A stretch of 64,000 nt of DNA from Sinohyriopsis cumingii (taxonomy: Eukaryota; Mollusca; Bivalvia; Unionida; Unionidae): assembly GCA_028554795.2 (NCBI GenBank), contig CM068827.1, positions 75,589,244 to 75,653,243 on the forward strand. The letters are read 5' to 3'. A program made the translations under genes and the position numbers. Positions 39,105-50,795 of the stretch are shown here, piece after piece. How positions within the stretch are numbered: position 1 is the stretch's first letter; each line of letters opens with the position of its first letter. Under the pieces are notes generated by a model. It worked only from the letters and a program-made list of their open reading frames with translations. It was not told the DNA's origin and ran no database searches.

Positions 39105-41110
39105 CTACTCTAACATTGAGATGTATAATTTCGTATAAATATACCCATAAATCTGTTCACTTTTGCAACTATCTTCATGAACAGATGTATATCATTACCA
39201 GAAAAGTTATAAAAGAATAACGGCATTATTTCAAATTCAGACGTCTCAACTTGTTCGTTTCGTGGCATATCAATTTTTTCAGCGCAGTATTCTTCATCTG
39301 TAAACACGAGCGGTTATTGTCTTAAAGAGATATACTTATAGTTTACGATTTTACCAAAAACATCATAACACATCAAGCCCACTGCAAATAATAACTCATT
39401 CCTCTTATGTATTGATTTGATGTGCAAATAAAACATATATGAAATATGAGTAGTATATGGGAGTACTACATGGTGGGACTGTCATGGCTATTATACATAT
39501 TTGTTTTTTTTTAATGTATATATTTTGTTTGTCTCTATAAAAACATTTCACATACCTACCTACAGTAGCTCGCATTGAGGTAAACTCGAACACTGACACT
39601 AAATCATCGCACGATTGAGGTCAGCCAATTGCAACAATGTCCGGTTTGTATGCGGGTGAAATAATTGCAACGTGATTTTCTAACTCATCAATACAAGTAT
39701 GAAGTTTGAATTCAGGTACCAGTGATTGATGTGATCGGTTATGAGCATACTCAGCAGATGCAGGACATTTTTGTTTACCCGTGATACGATGACGGTATTT
39801 TTCATCCCCAGAACGATAACATTATTTTTCATTCTCAATACGGCGACGGTTTTTTTATCGAATGAGTGTACCAGCTTTTATTGCACCTCTTGGTATTTCA
39901 GTATTACGCTGAGGAGAAAACTGTATCAGTTCTTGTACCGTTGCTTTTGTATTAACAACCGGTGGTGGATTATTAGCCGACTGTGGAACCAGTGTTGTGC
40001 CGTTTGCCTAAGCCTAAGTACGGTAGGCATGCTTACATAAAGGAGAACCGTATTTAATTAAGAATTCCTTCAATAACTTGTTTTAGTTTTTGCATTTTAT
40101 CAGGATCATAAACTGTAATTGCTTTGATCCTAGTTATTATTGTAACTTTTTGCATCCGTCTGTGCGTCACATGGTTTTGTGCAATAACAGGTGTTTATGA
40201 AGTCACAGGCTCCTGTGTTTTACGCGCCTGATAATATTCATGAGCAGATCCACATGGCCGGTAGAACTGATTACTTGATTTGATTCCAGTACCACATTTA
40301 AGAGCCTGAACCAGTATGTCACAAAAGCATATGTGTTTTACAATATTCGTTCTGGCACGTTCTTAACAAATACTATCATAATCACATGGAGAATGAGTCT
40401 TAGGTTTATTAAGCTCAAACGACCCATCACTGAATAAGGCACCAACTCGTATAATAACGTTTGAGGCATCAAATACAAGGATTTAAACATGTTGGAACAT
40501 GTCTATAACTCAGATATAGATTTTGGTTCACTGGACTTTAAAAGGAGGTAATAAAATCCTGACAGTGGGTTGATGCTATTGATTCTTCTAGTCGCCGATG
40601 TTTTATCCCGTTATAAATCTCCAGTAGTATTTTATACAAATACATGTGCAACCCGTGAAATCCGCCAACAGCAACTCGAATTTGTAATTTAGCTCTTGTG
40701 AAATAATTAAATGTACTCATTTTGGGGTCCCCATTGCAAAGTTCCTTTGCGGCTCGAGATAAAATACCATTCAGAAAGGAGTCCGCGTAAACAATCTGAA
40801 ATGACCCATCACTTAGTACAATGTCAATATAATTTTTTTTTCAGACTGTCGTACATATCTAATAATGTCAACTACCTTGTAAATTTCATCAATATTTTTG
40901 GGTTGTTTATGTTTATTTTAAATTTGTCACGCGACTAATTGTATGCACATGAGGTTTTACAGTCAACTAATATGCGCATTCACATTCAGTTTCAGATACG
41001 ATTCAAAGATTATACGTGTCACGTATCCATTACTGAAATCGAACTTACAATCATCAAATCTGACTTTCACCATATCACATTTACCAGTTAGTCTCGTTGT
41101 CAAGCTACTT
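39105..41110 (-). pseudogene. Decayed multi-part coding region, possibly DNA-polymerase-bearing element
   Basis: Long stretches of the minus strand read as protein with occasional stops: CDMVKVRFDDCKFDFSNGYV near 41.0-41.1 kb; LSDGSFQIVYADSFLNG; FNYFTRAKLQIRVAVGGFHG and on to HCQDF (40.5-40.8 kb); LFSDGSFELNKPK (40.4 kb); a basic RRRIENE segment and CPASAEYAHNRSHQSLVPEF (39.65-39.85 kb). After a GTATGT donor-like site (near 39.56 kb) and a TTTACAG acceptor-like site (near 39.30 kb) comes a frame with MPLFFYNFSGNDIHLFMK. That last motif resembles the exonuclease block FHNLxGYDxHL of protein-primed B-family polymerases. The other pieces are not recognised. An old Polinton-like or large DNA element is one reading; a host pseudogene is another. 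Confidence 0.35.
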
Positions 41111-41314
41111 AATAAGAAAAATTTTGTCCAAAACTTGGATATGAACGAGCGTTCTGGAATCTTACTGTAAGGCGCATTATTGTCATGGCTACAGCTTCTG
41201 TTGATAGTGTAAATGAAACGACGTATTTAACGTTAATATATCGTTTTGATTAACGTGATGGTCCCTCCTTTTATAAGCTAATAAAATACACAATTACTAT
41301 CTACGTGTTTTGTA

Positions 41315-41683
41315 ATGGCAAACATGGGTTGTAATTGTTGTCTGACCAGATATTTCCAGCTCTTTTACAAGAAATGTTCAGTTATTTTTCAGTATTTTAG
41401 CACATTTGGTTGTCAAAAGATGAAGCCGGGTTGGGACTGGATTAGCGAAGACACTCAAAGCAACTGCGTTTATAAGATGTTTATTTATAAACGCAAATTA
41501 AATATTAACAAATGTGACACCATTATAAACAAAAAGACAAGGAAAAATTATAAAGTTTCTAATATTGAACTATCAACAAGTAACTCAACGAAAAAAACAA
41601 CCTCAGACATGAATTTAACAAATGGAATTTCAAACAAACGTAAATTAAGTCCTATCACCAACCAACAAAATAAAAGTATATGA
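41315..41683 (+). CDS. Unrecognised 122-residue basic ORF
   Basis: Starts MANMGCNCCLTRYFQLFYKK, with several Cys in the first 35 residues, then a Lys/Asn/Thr-rich tail with two basic clusters (YKRKLNINK and NKRKLSP) that could serve as nuclear signals. No family recognised. It diverges from the decayed minus-strand region to its left and is followed closely by a tandem palindromic repeat. It may be chance: the sequence is AT-rich and the tail is low-complexity. Confidence 0.2.
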   Translation: MANMGCNCCLTRYFQLFYKKCSVIFQYFSTFGCQKMKPGWDWISEDTQSNCVYKMFIYKRKLNINKCDTIINKKTRKNYKVSNIELSTSNSTKKTTSDMNLTNGISNKRKLSPITNQQNKSI

Positions 41684-41711
41684 TCTACACCCCAATATAA
41701 AGAAAGTCTTG

Positions 41712-41840
41712 AACGTATCGTTCATATAACGATATTGAAATGCATGTAAATTTGAATGTATCGTTCATATAACGATATTGAAATGCATGTAACTTCGAAT
41801 GTATCGTTCATATAACGACATTGAAATGCATGTACATTTG
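41712..41840 (+). repeat. 43-bp tandem repeat with palindromic core, three copies
   Basis: Each unit contains ATCGTTCATATAACGA followed by T or C, then ATTGAAATGCATGTA. ATCGTT and AACGAT are inverted around CATAT in the first two units. Units start 43 bases apart (cores at 41717, 41760 and 41803). Confidence 0.9.
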
Positions 41841-41894
41841 CTCAGATAGCAATAGTGAAAATAACAACGTGGAACACATACTATAGATAACTAT

Positions 41895-42150
41895 CGTGGC
41901 GCCCATTCGACGTACGAGATGTAACTTCCGTTCCACTCGCTCTAGTCAATGGCCAGAGAAGCGCCCACGCACGGTCGGCTCCTCTCAGTCTGTTGAAGGA
42001 TCCCTCGAGAGCCCTCAAATCAATCACAGACATTATGGTCGCGAAGCCCTGGTCCCTCGCATCGAGAAAACCAGTACACCCTTCCGAACCAACGTCACCA
42101 GACACAGCGTATACGTCGCGTGAAACCACACAGATCTGCGACTCCACATC
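41895..42150. other. GC-rich island of unknown origin
   Basis: About 250 bases of clearly higher GC content than anything nearby, with many CG dinucleotides, open in both directions for about 75-88 codons. No domain was recognised in either frame. It could be a fragment of transferred or contaminating sequence, an exon, or part of a mobile element. Confidence 0.3.
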
Positions 42151-42508
42151 AAACCATGTATAAGGCAGCTAAAATTATAACAACTAAACCGTGTAGTAGA
42201 TATGACACGGGTAATTGCTTCTGCATTGATATATGTTGCGCATGCGCGCACATGAATTCGTTATCCATTACATTAATCGTTCAATGCATGCAGCGTATAA
42301 TTAAATTCAATTTGTCTGTTCAGTTACAACAAATAGCTAACTCGAACCAGACTATAGTATTTCTAATATGGCGTTGTATAACCTAGGTATTGACTGTCTG
42401 TAGAATTTATAATAAATTCTAAAACATCTAAAGTATGAAACAATTCTGTCATAAACCGAATAGTAATAAAGAATACTTAAATTTAATTACCGCTACAGCT
42501 GAAGATTT

Positions 42509-43252
42509 GCTCCCGTAAAGGTGTTAACACCTCTTTGTCCCATCCCAACATATATGGTTGGTTAGGACATAGAAGTGGCATCCTGTTTTTTTCTCCAAAT
42601 AGTGTTGTATGGTATGGGTTTCCCTGTCCACCCACCAATGTGTTATAAGTGTTTGTGTCATAAATAATAAAATAGTAAAAATTTTTAACAGGGTTACTCT
42701 TTCTGTTATTCGTCAAATGTTATTGGTTTCATTATCCCTTTGAGGTTTGGAGAAAATGTACTATCTTCTCTTTGCCTGGCTGGCAGTGGGCCTGTTTTCC
42801 ATTTTCTCACATGAACTTAGGAGAGTACGAGCTCCTTCTAAAGTTATACAAACTTTGAGGTAGTTTTCTTCTCCTTTATTTGCTTATTTGTTTGCTATAA
42901 TAGTGACTCTGCCAGAGTCGGGAAAATCCAATGTGTGTTATTTGTGGTGTTGATGTTGTATATTGTCCCCATATTTGTGTATGGACGGCATTATCTAGGT
43001 CAAATTCATCTCAGTTTTTATTCCTTATTTAAGGCTTAACATTTTTGAAAAAATAGACTTTGCCTTTAGATCCAAATGATAAAATAATAAAGTGTCTATA
43101 CTGCATTGTTTTACTGTTTATGAGTGCATGGTGCTTGCGTCTATTTTATGCCTTAGCATAATTTATTTGTTTATTTTATGTATCAATGGTTTGGTATATT
43201 TTGTGCCATAGTACTTGTTGTTTGGTCTAATTTGGTTTTTCCATTAGGAAAG
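42509..43252. repeat. Direct repeat, left copy
   Basis: Matches 44417-45158 along about 745 bases with scattered substitutions and small indels, from GCTCCCGTAAAGGTGTTAA to TTTTCCATTAGG. It includes the perfect palindrome GGTGTTAACACC, which is altered in the right copy. The ends are not TG...CA and about 1.16 kb lies between copies. Confidence 0.85.
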
Positions 43253-44416
43253 AGTATTTTTGTTATTTTTTCATTTCTGTATATCATTTTGGAATAGGTT
43301 GTTCCTTTAATCCGAAATTATTAAATGAATAAGGTATCAAATATGCATTGTTTTTTTCTGTTTGTGCATGCGTGTTGCTTATTTGTTTTGTTTGTTGTTT
43401 TGTATTCTCTTTATGCCATAGCATAAAAGTATGTTTTAAGTTTGTTTTTTTTTGTTTGTGCCGTAGCACTTCAAAATCAATTCGTGGTATAAAGTTGTAT
43501 ATAAAATTCCAATAGATTAGAAGAGACAGTTCTTCCTAAAAGTAAAATCACATTATCTGAGTTGTTATATATAGCGATCTATTAATTCATTATACATTGT
43601 CAGTTCATAAAGTTTTAAGTCGTACGTTAAAATGACGAAGTTATTATGCCAGAAAAATTGGTAAATGTTCCTTCGGTAGATTGAAAATTATACCGAGCTA
43701 TAATAAATTAAAAGGGAGAATTATTCCCTTAAGCAATTCTAAAGTAAATCCAAGTTATTTGAGTTATTAAATCAAAAATCGGATTTGGAAATAATTGGTA
43801 AGTATTGCTTTGGCCAATTGAAAGTTATAACCAACTTATTAAATTCATGCTAGTTCGTTTTCTTGTCTATTTGGCTCCAACCCTTTTAACCACCATTGTT
43901 TTCCTGGTTCTCTCGGAGTCTTCTGGGTGTGGCTCCGTTGCAGAGTCTGTGCTATGCGGGATATACTCCCTAAGGAGTACTAAGTAATTTTCGATTCCAA
44001 AGTCATGAAACTAGATCCATTTCTGTAGAACTTCCACTATACCTCACAAGAAGTATTTAACAATATTTTTAGTAAAATCCATTATCCTGAATCCAAGTCC
44101 TTGTTCGTTCCATGTACATTCCATTATGATTTGTTTGTTTTGTTGTTAGCAAGGTACACTCAATTATTCTGAATCAATGTCCTTGTACGTTTCCGTGTTT
44201 ATCCTATTTTTTCGATTTTCCGTTTTCCGATATCCTGAATCAGAGTAATTGTTCGTTCCATGTCTTTTCCGGTATGATGTGTTGTTTTGTTTTTTGGGGT
44301 TGTTCTTCGTTATTAGTTTGAAAAACTTCGTTAGAAGTACTAGTAATCACTATCGTTTGTCCTGCCATGCCGGTTCTGGTTTAGCGGGAGAAACTCTTTC
44401 GTGCGCTTTTCCCTTC

Positions 44417-45158
44417 GCTCCCGTAAAGATGTTAAAACTCTTAATCCCATCCCAACACATATAGTTGGTTAGGACATAGAAGTGGCACCCTTGTTTTTTC
44501 TAAATAGTGTTGTATGCTATGGGTTCTCCCTGTCCACCCGCCAATGTATTATAAATGTTTGTGTTATAAAATTAATAAAATAGCATAAATAATTTAGCAT
44601 GGTTACTCTTTGTTTTGTTCGTCAAATGTTATTGGTCTGATTATCCCTTTGAGGTTTGGAGAGAATGTACTATCTTCACTTTGCCTAGGCTGGCAGTGGG
44701 CCTGATTTCCATTTTCTCACAAGAACTTAGGAGAGTACTAGCTCTCTCTAAAGTGATATAAACTTTGAGGTAGTTTTCTTCTCCTTATTTTGCTTATCTA
44801 CTTGCCATATTAGTGACTCTGCCAGAATCAGTAAAGTCCAGTGTGTATTGTTCGTGGTGTTGATGTTGTATATTGTCCCCCAAATTTGTGTATGGACGGC
44901 ATTATCTAGATCAAATTCATCTCAGTTTTTGTTCCTTTTTTAAGGCTTAACATTTTTGAAAAAGAGGCCTTGCCTTTAGATCCAAATGATAAAAATAATA
45001 AAGTGTCTATACTGCATTGTTTTACTGTTTGTGAGTGGGTGTTGCTTGTGTCTATTTTATGCCTTAGCATAAGTTACCTTTTTATTGTGTATCAAAGAGT
45101 TTGGTATATTTTGTGCCATAGCACTTGTTGTTTGGTCTAATCTGGATTTTCCATTAGG
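44417..45158. repeat. Direct repeat, right copy
   Basis: Second copy of the 745-base repeat. Shared phrases include GTTGGTTAGGACATAGAAGTGG, GAGGTTTGGAGA, TGGCAGTGGGCCTG and TGTATGGACGGCATTATCTAG. The sequence between the copies is unrelated to them and holds no recognised gene. Confidence 0.85.
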
Positions 45159-45256
45159 GATGAATATTTATTTTATATTTGCATTTGCTTGTGTATTTAG
45201 TATTTGTTTTATTTGTTTTATGTGTTGCTTATACGAGTAGGTACCTTGGCACCTTA

Positions 45257-46070
45257 TGTACAAAAAGGGAATGAAAGTTTCAATCACGCGAACGTGATGG
45301 AAAACATCCCCTTTTGTATTTAGATTTTCATTTTGAAGCATCTTGACGCTTCAGTTTTGAAAAGGAATTGAAATGTTCAATCACGCGGACGTAATTGAAA
45401 CATGTGTGTTAGTTTGGGCGCAAGATTGTTTTAGATTAGATTATTAGTTATGTTGTAACATAATCACGAGAATAATGCAATTGCTTAATTGTGGACATAG
45501 CTTTGTTGCTAGGCTTGGGATTATGTGTACCAAATAATATAAATAAATAATATATATAAGTAATATAAAATACAGTTCGATGGACGGTCTGGGGCTACCG
45601 TGAATTCTTTTTGTATGTGATATTGTGCCAAAATTGAGGATGAGTTCCAGATTGTCTAAGAAATATATGTTATCTTAATTGCTTGTTAGTTTTTTGTTGT
45701 ACAGTACCTTGGAGCTTGTATATTTTATTAGAATGTGTTTTTGTATTGTAGTGTTTTGTCATATTATTTGTTATATTTGATACAAGGGGGCTCTGGGTTT
45801 TCCTCTTTTGAGTCCCTAAATGGCTTAAAACCCAGTCCTTCCTGTATTGCTGTTATTTTTCCATATCTGTATTATTTCATAACCGTGTTTTTTTGCGTGA
45901 GGGCAGTCAAAGTGTATATTTTGCTATAAATATAAGACATTTCCCTTGGTTCCCTTCAGGATAGCTAGTTTTATAGCTCTTCCAAGGTGATTGCTTTTTA
46001 GCCAGCATGTAAGATGCTATTCACAAAAGGGATTGAAATCTTCAATCACGCGGACGTGATTGAAAACATG
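45257..46070. repeat. Three copies of a palindromic hairpin next to the LINE 3' end
   Basis: TTCAATCACG-CGGA-CGTGATTGAA at 46041-46064 is a perfect 10-bp stem with a 4-base loop. Near copies lie at 45279-45302 (loop CGAA, one stem mismatch) and 45376-45399 (one stem mismatch). Each is preceded by AAAGG(G)A(A)TTGAAA-like sequence and followed by ACATG or ACATC. The first copy sits inside a second inverted repeat, TACAAAAAGGGA (45259-45270) with TCCCCTTTTGTA (45307-45318). Confidence 0.8.
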
Positions 46071-46127
46071 TTTGTTCGGAGCTGTTTAGCTAGCTCATCT
46101 TATAGATGGCTATTCCAAACGGGCTTT

Positions 46128-49100
46128 TTAGTTATCATTTATCCATATATTTTGTCTCCTTAGATCAACTGCATCTAAGATAAAGTTTATTGTTTTATTA
46201 TAAAGATTTTTTTCTGCAATCATATCTGTATATAGCAAGTTTTCTTCTTTAAAGAGTCCTATCTTTTTGGAGATTTCGTTGGTTATTTATCTTTTTTTTA
46301 TTTCTAATTTTTCACAGGAAAGTATTATGTGTTTTTTATTATCATACATTTTTTTTACATAAAGGACATTTAGGTATTTTCCTTATTATTTGTTTCTCAA
46401 AGGCTTTTTCTCCTGTCCACCAAGCGTCGTGGACGTAGGTGTAAAGAATTGATTTTTTATTTAAATCTTTGATTTTTGACCATTTGCTCCGAATTTGATC
46501 CCAGTTCAAAAGCGGATGTTGTAATTCAACTGTTTTTTGGCACTCTCAAATCTAAAATTATTTCATATATTTTTGTTTTATTGGTGGGGTTCCATAGTTC
46601 ATTGTTGTTTTTGTATGTTTTTAGTGTTTCAGTTATTCTATAAACAGTTGCTAGTGGTTTGATTATTTTGATTAATTTGTTGTTATTGTAAATATCCTTT
46701 CTGTGTGGAATTAAGAAACCAAACCAGTAAATGTATAGGCCTTGCCAATAGTATTCTGGTTGGGTCGTTAGACTATTCTCTCTATATCGTTGGTTCTTTG
46801 TTTACTTATTAAATTAGGGAGATTCAAACCTCCCTGTTCTTTTTCTTTTTTTAAGGTGAAATTTGAAACTTTACTTATACTTTGGTTCCACATGAAGTTT
46901 TTTAGTATTAAGGACTCAATTTTTTATGTAGTATAATTCAAAATATATAGTATTAAATTCATGCCATATTGAATTGAATAGATAGGTTTTCGCAATCTGT
47001 GCTTTTTCTATTAGTTTTAAATATCTCTCATTCCAGATTTATATATGTTTTAATAATTTTTTCTCTATTTGTTTGAAGTTAAGCATTTTATTGCTTAAAC
47101 CTAAGTAAACACCTAATACTTTTACATGTTTTTTAATTTTTTCTGGTGGTAGACCTGGATTGTTTGCTGCCTATTTTCCGATTAAGAGTATTTCTGTTTT
47201 GTCTTGGTTAATTTTGGAGCCTGAGGCAATGCCAAAGGCTTTGTATTGATTAATTAGGTGTTGATAGGACTGCTGCGTGGTGATGAAATTAGAGTAGTCA
47301 TCAGCGTGTTGAAATGTTTTGCACTCGGTTCTAATGTTGGGGATTTTTATTTCTGCTATTTTATTATCATGTTGGTTAGCTAGGTTTAGTGTTTCTATGC
47401 TTAATACTTACAGTAGCATTGAGATCGGGCAGCCTCGCCGCACCGATCTTTCAACTGGAAATTGTTCGGTTTTAGCTCCGTTCACTTGTGCTTTTGATTT
47501 GATGTCCTTATATAATATTTCTATCCATTTAGAAAATACTGGGCCAAACCCAAATTTGTTAACAATATTTAAAATGAAATTAAGTTCAATTCTATCAAAA
47601 GCCTTTTCCTGGTCAAACTGGATTAAGGCACCATTTATATTATTTGTTTCCATGTATTCTATTATGGTTTTTATTGATAGTATGTTATTTTGGATGTTTC
47701 TTCCTTTCTCTCCACAAGTTTGATTTTTATTTACTATATTTTCTAGGGTTAATTTTAGTCTATTTGCTAGTACAGTGCTTAATATTTTGTAGTCTAAATT
47801 TTATAAGGAGATGGGTCTCCAATTTTTTAGATCCGTTTGATCTCCTTTGTTTTTATATAATAATGTTATTACTCCAATTTTCATACTATTTGTCATGTGT
47901 TTTTCTTTGAAGCAGTTGTTATAAAGTTTTTTTTAAAAGGGACGTTATTTCTTTAGAGAATTTTTGGTAGAATTCAGCCGTTATTCCATCCAGGCCAGGT
48001 GATTTATCCTTACCTAGATTTTTAATAGCTTCTTCTATTTCTTTCTCTGTAATTTCTTTTTCGCATATTTCTCTTTCAGTTTCACTTATTTTGGGGAAAT
48101 TTATTTCTTTAGTATACATATCTATTATGTTGTTGGTTTTTTTTGCTGAGATTTATGTAGGTCGGTGTAAAAGTTTTTTATTTGGTCTAAAATTTTCTTT
48201 TTATATTCTGTTTCTCCTTCATTTGTTTTTAAGTTTTTGACAATTTTTTCTGTACCTTTCTAATTTCTTCTCTTTTATAAATCTTTCTTCTTTAAACCAG
48301 CTCTTATTTTCTGGCCCTTTTCTCTAGAGTCATATATTTTATTTAATGTTTTTTGAGCTTTTTCTTTTAAAGTTGGCTCGGAGTTTTGGTTTTCGATTAA
48401 CTTTTTACATTCCTTTTCAATTAATTTTTCATTTTCAGCTTTGATTCTGGCATATTTTTGACTAATTTTTGTAAGTTCCAGTTTTATATCATCCCATAAA
48501 TAGAAAGTATTATAATCTGATAAGGAGTATAGAAAATCTTTCATTTCTTCTTGGCAAATGACTAGCTCTAGTATTACATTGTTCATTTTCCAATGTGTTT
48601 TACCCCATTTGTTTTTTTGGGGGGAATTCAATTTCTAGTGTTAAATTGTGATCTCCGATTTTTTCTTGAAGGACCTGACTGTTAATGATGTTGTCTTTAA
48701 GCCTGGAGTTTGTGTAAATTTGGTCAATTCTTGTAGCCGAATTGTGTCTGATGCAAGTGTATTCCCTTTGAGTTGGGTGAAGACATCTAAATGTATCAAT
48801 CAGATTGTTGTTGACAATTAAACCCTTAAGTATTTGTGATGTAAGCATTTCCCATTGTTCGATTCCTCTTAGTTTTTCTATATCTTCTGATATTGTGTTG
48901 AAGTCACCTGTGAGTATCATGTCTTCAACGTTGTAGGTGTGTATATAATCTAATAGTCTATAAAGGAAAGGATGTTTTTGACTTCTTCTGGCAGGGATGT
49001 ACGCGTTTATTATATACAATTTGTTTGTATAAATATAAATTAGTCTTCCTCTGAAAATTTCTGGAGTTCGAATATTTTTCCAGTCAGATAGCAATTGCGA

Positions 49101-49331
49101 GGTTTTGATAATAACTCCAACTCCTGAACTAGGGTTGGTATAGTCTTTTTGTACTATAAATAATGCATCTAATTTATCTTCAATGTAATCAATTGTTTTT
49201 TTTTTTATATTTTGAATTTCTTGTAGACATATATCGTCATAGTTCCTTGCTAAGTTTATTAATTTGTTAGTTTTGTTTGGATTTAGACCGTTAACATTGC
49301 ATGATAGTATTTTTATTCATTTTTTATCCAT
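46128..49331 (-). pseudogene. LINE ORF2 (endonuclease and reverse transcriptase)
   Basis: Start ATG 49331 (MDKK, then TGA probably for Trp, then IKILSCNVNGL). Endonuclease motifs: CNVNGL, CLQE, TGDFNT, RIDQIY and GDHN (49300-48620). Reverse transcriptase: LGKDKSPGLDGITAEFY (48.0-48.1 kb), FDQEKAFDRIE (47.6 kb), RRGCPIS (47.42 kb), and the active site reads QHADDYSNF near 47.3 kb, His where YADD is expected. The C-terminal knuckle KCPLCKKN...KKHIILSCEKLEI is at 46.3-46.4 kb. The end, NIWINDN and TAA at 46130, is in the same frame as the start. Intervening frameshifts are at about 48.6, 48.1-48.3, between 47.9 and 47.65, and 46.35 kb. Confidence 0.85.
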
Positions 49332-49499
49332 GATATGAGAGAATTTGTTTGTTTTCTATTGTTTATATCGGTTTTGGTTTATAGGAGTATGATTAAATGA
49401 TAATTTCTTATATTACGTTCTTCTGTTGTTGTTGTTGGTGGTGGTGGAGGTGGTGTTTTTCTGTGTTTTGTTTGTTTTGGTTGGTCTTTTTTGGGTCCC

Positions 49500-50795
49500 T
49501 CAGGCACTTTGTTTCCTGGGGCTTGTTGGTGGATTTTTGAAGTTTGGTGCTGTGTAGTTGTGATTGTTTGGTGGTTTAGTTGTTGCTTGTGTTGATGCTT
49601 GTGGTGTTGTTTCGGGTGCTGTTTGTATTTCATTGATTGGGAGGATATGTGCTCTTGGTTGTGTCATTTCCTTTAACAATGTTATTATTTTCTTTGTTCC
49701 TTGTGTCATTAGAGTCTGTTGCTTCTGTTGGTGTAGGTGTTGTCTAAGGTGTCGTTTTTTCTGCTTCTTTTGTGGGTTTCTTTTTGTGTTCTTGTTTAGG
49801 TGAATTTGCTCTTCGTTTGTTTCTTCTGCGTCTTGAGGTTGATGGTGTTGGTGTAGTTGGTGTTGTGCTAGTCTAAATGTCACTGTTTTCTGGTGTTTGA
49901 TTTTGTGGTGTGATGGTGGTTCGTCATTTTCTGCCTCAACCAACATTTCGTCTTCTGTATCTGATTCTTGTTGTTGTTGTTGTGTTGTTTTTGGTATGTT
50001 ATGTTTGGTTGTTGGTGGGTTTGCACTTGCCACCTGTGCATAAGTTGTGTTCTGTTGTGTTAATGAGTTGTCATCAAATCCATTTTCTAGGTCAATTTCT
50101 AACTCATCCTGGTTCTGTTTGGTTTTTTTGTAAGTGCGTCGCCATTTATCATGACCCTTTTTCCCACAGTTGCCACAACGGCGTACCATGTGGCTATTGT
50201 AGAACCAGGTTTGGACCGGTAGTCCATAAATTTTGAAAAATTCTGGCATGTGTGCAGCATCCTGATAGTTTACTTTTACAATAATTTTCCCGATGCAGAG
50301 CCCTGGGATTGCCTTATATGTATCGTATTTTGTATTGTAGACAAGTATTCCAGTTCTTTTTTCAAATCCTTCACGGAATACTTCCAGAGGGATTTCTTTT
50401 GGAAATCTTGACACATAGATGTCGGCAAACTTTCTTTGTATTAATTTTGTGATTGGTAGTGGGGGATCACTTTGACCACCCTCTCACACAGGATTATATT
50501 GCCTTTGGGAAATAGAAGCTCTTTCTTTTTGGGATATAGAATGAAAATTCCTCTCCCAATGTTAGACAGTGTATGCATGTTTTCAGAATTAATCCCTCTA
50601 GCAGCTAGGGCTGCTATGACCTCCATTGTGGTAGGTCTTTCAGTGCTGTTTACCTCGGAGAAATCGATTGCTTGTGCCCAAGGGTCACGGTATGCCTTAA
50701 AAAGGCGTCCTTGTTCAATTTCTTCTTCCTCTGTCTTAAAACAATTGCTTGAGGAATGCCTCGCCGCTTACAAGTTTGTTTATATTAGTGGCCAT
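49500..50795 (-). pseudogene. LINE ORF1 (zinc-knuckle nucleic-acid-binding protein)
   Basis: Starts at ATG 50795 (MATNINKLVSGEAFLKQ) and, after a frameshift, continues with ERPTTMEVIAALAARGI and LSNIGRGIFILYPKKKEL. A further shift leads to FPKEIPLEVFREGFEKRTGI, VKVNYQDAAHMPEFFKIYGL and a knuckle CGNCGKKGHDKWRR, where the fourth Cys of the CX2CX4HX4C pattern is Arg (CGC for TGC). A Gln-rich and acidic tail follows (QQQQQESDTEDEM). ORF1 would bind LINE RNA in the ribonucleoprotein particle. Confidence 0.75.

Noticed and set aside
42509-45158. LTR retrotransposon with 745-bp LTRs
   Set aside because: No TG/CA ends, no target duplication, no primer-binding site and no coding sequence seen between the repeats; kept only as a direct repeat.
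49564-50236. Plus-strand hydrophobic Cys/Val-rich frames
   Set aside because: They are antisense to LINE ORF1 and have no independent support.
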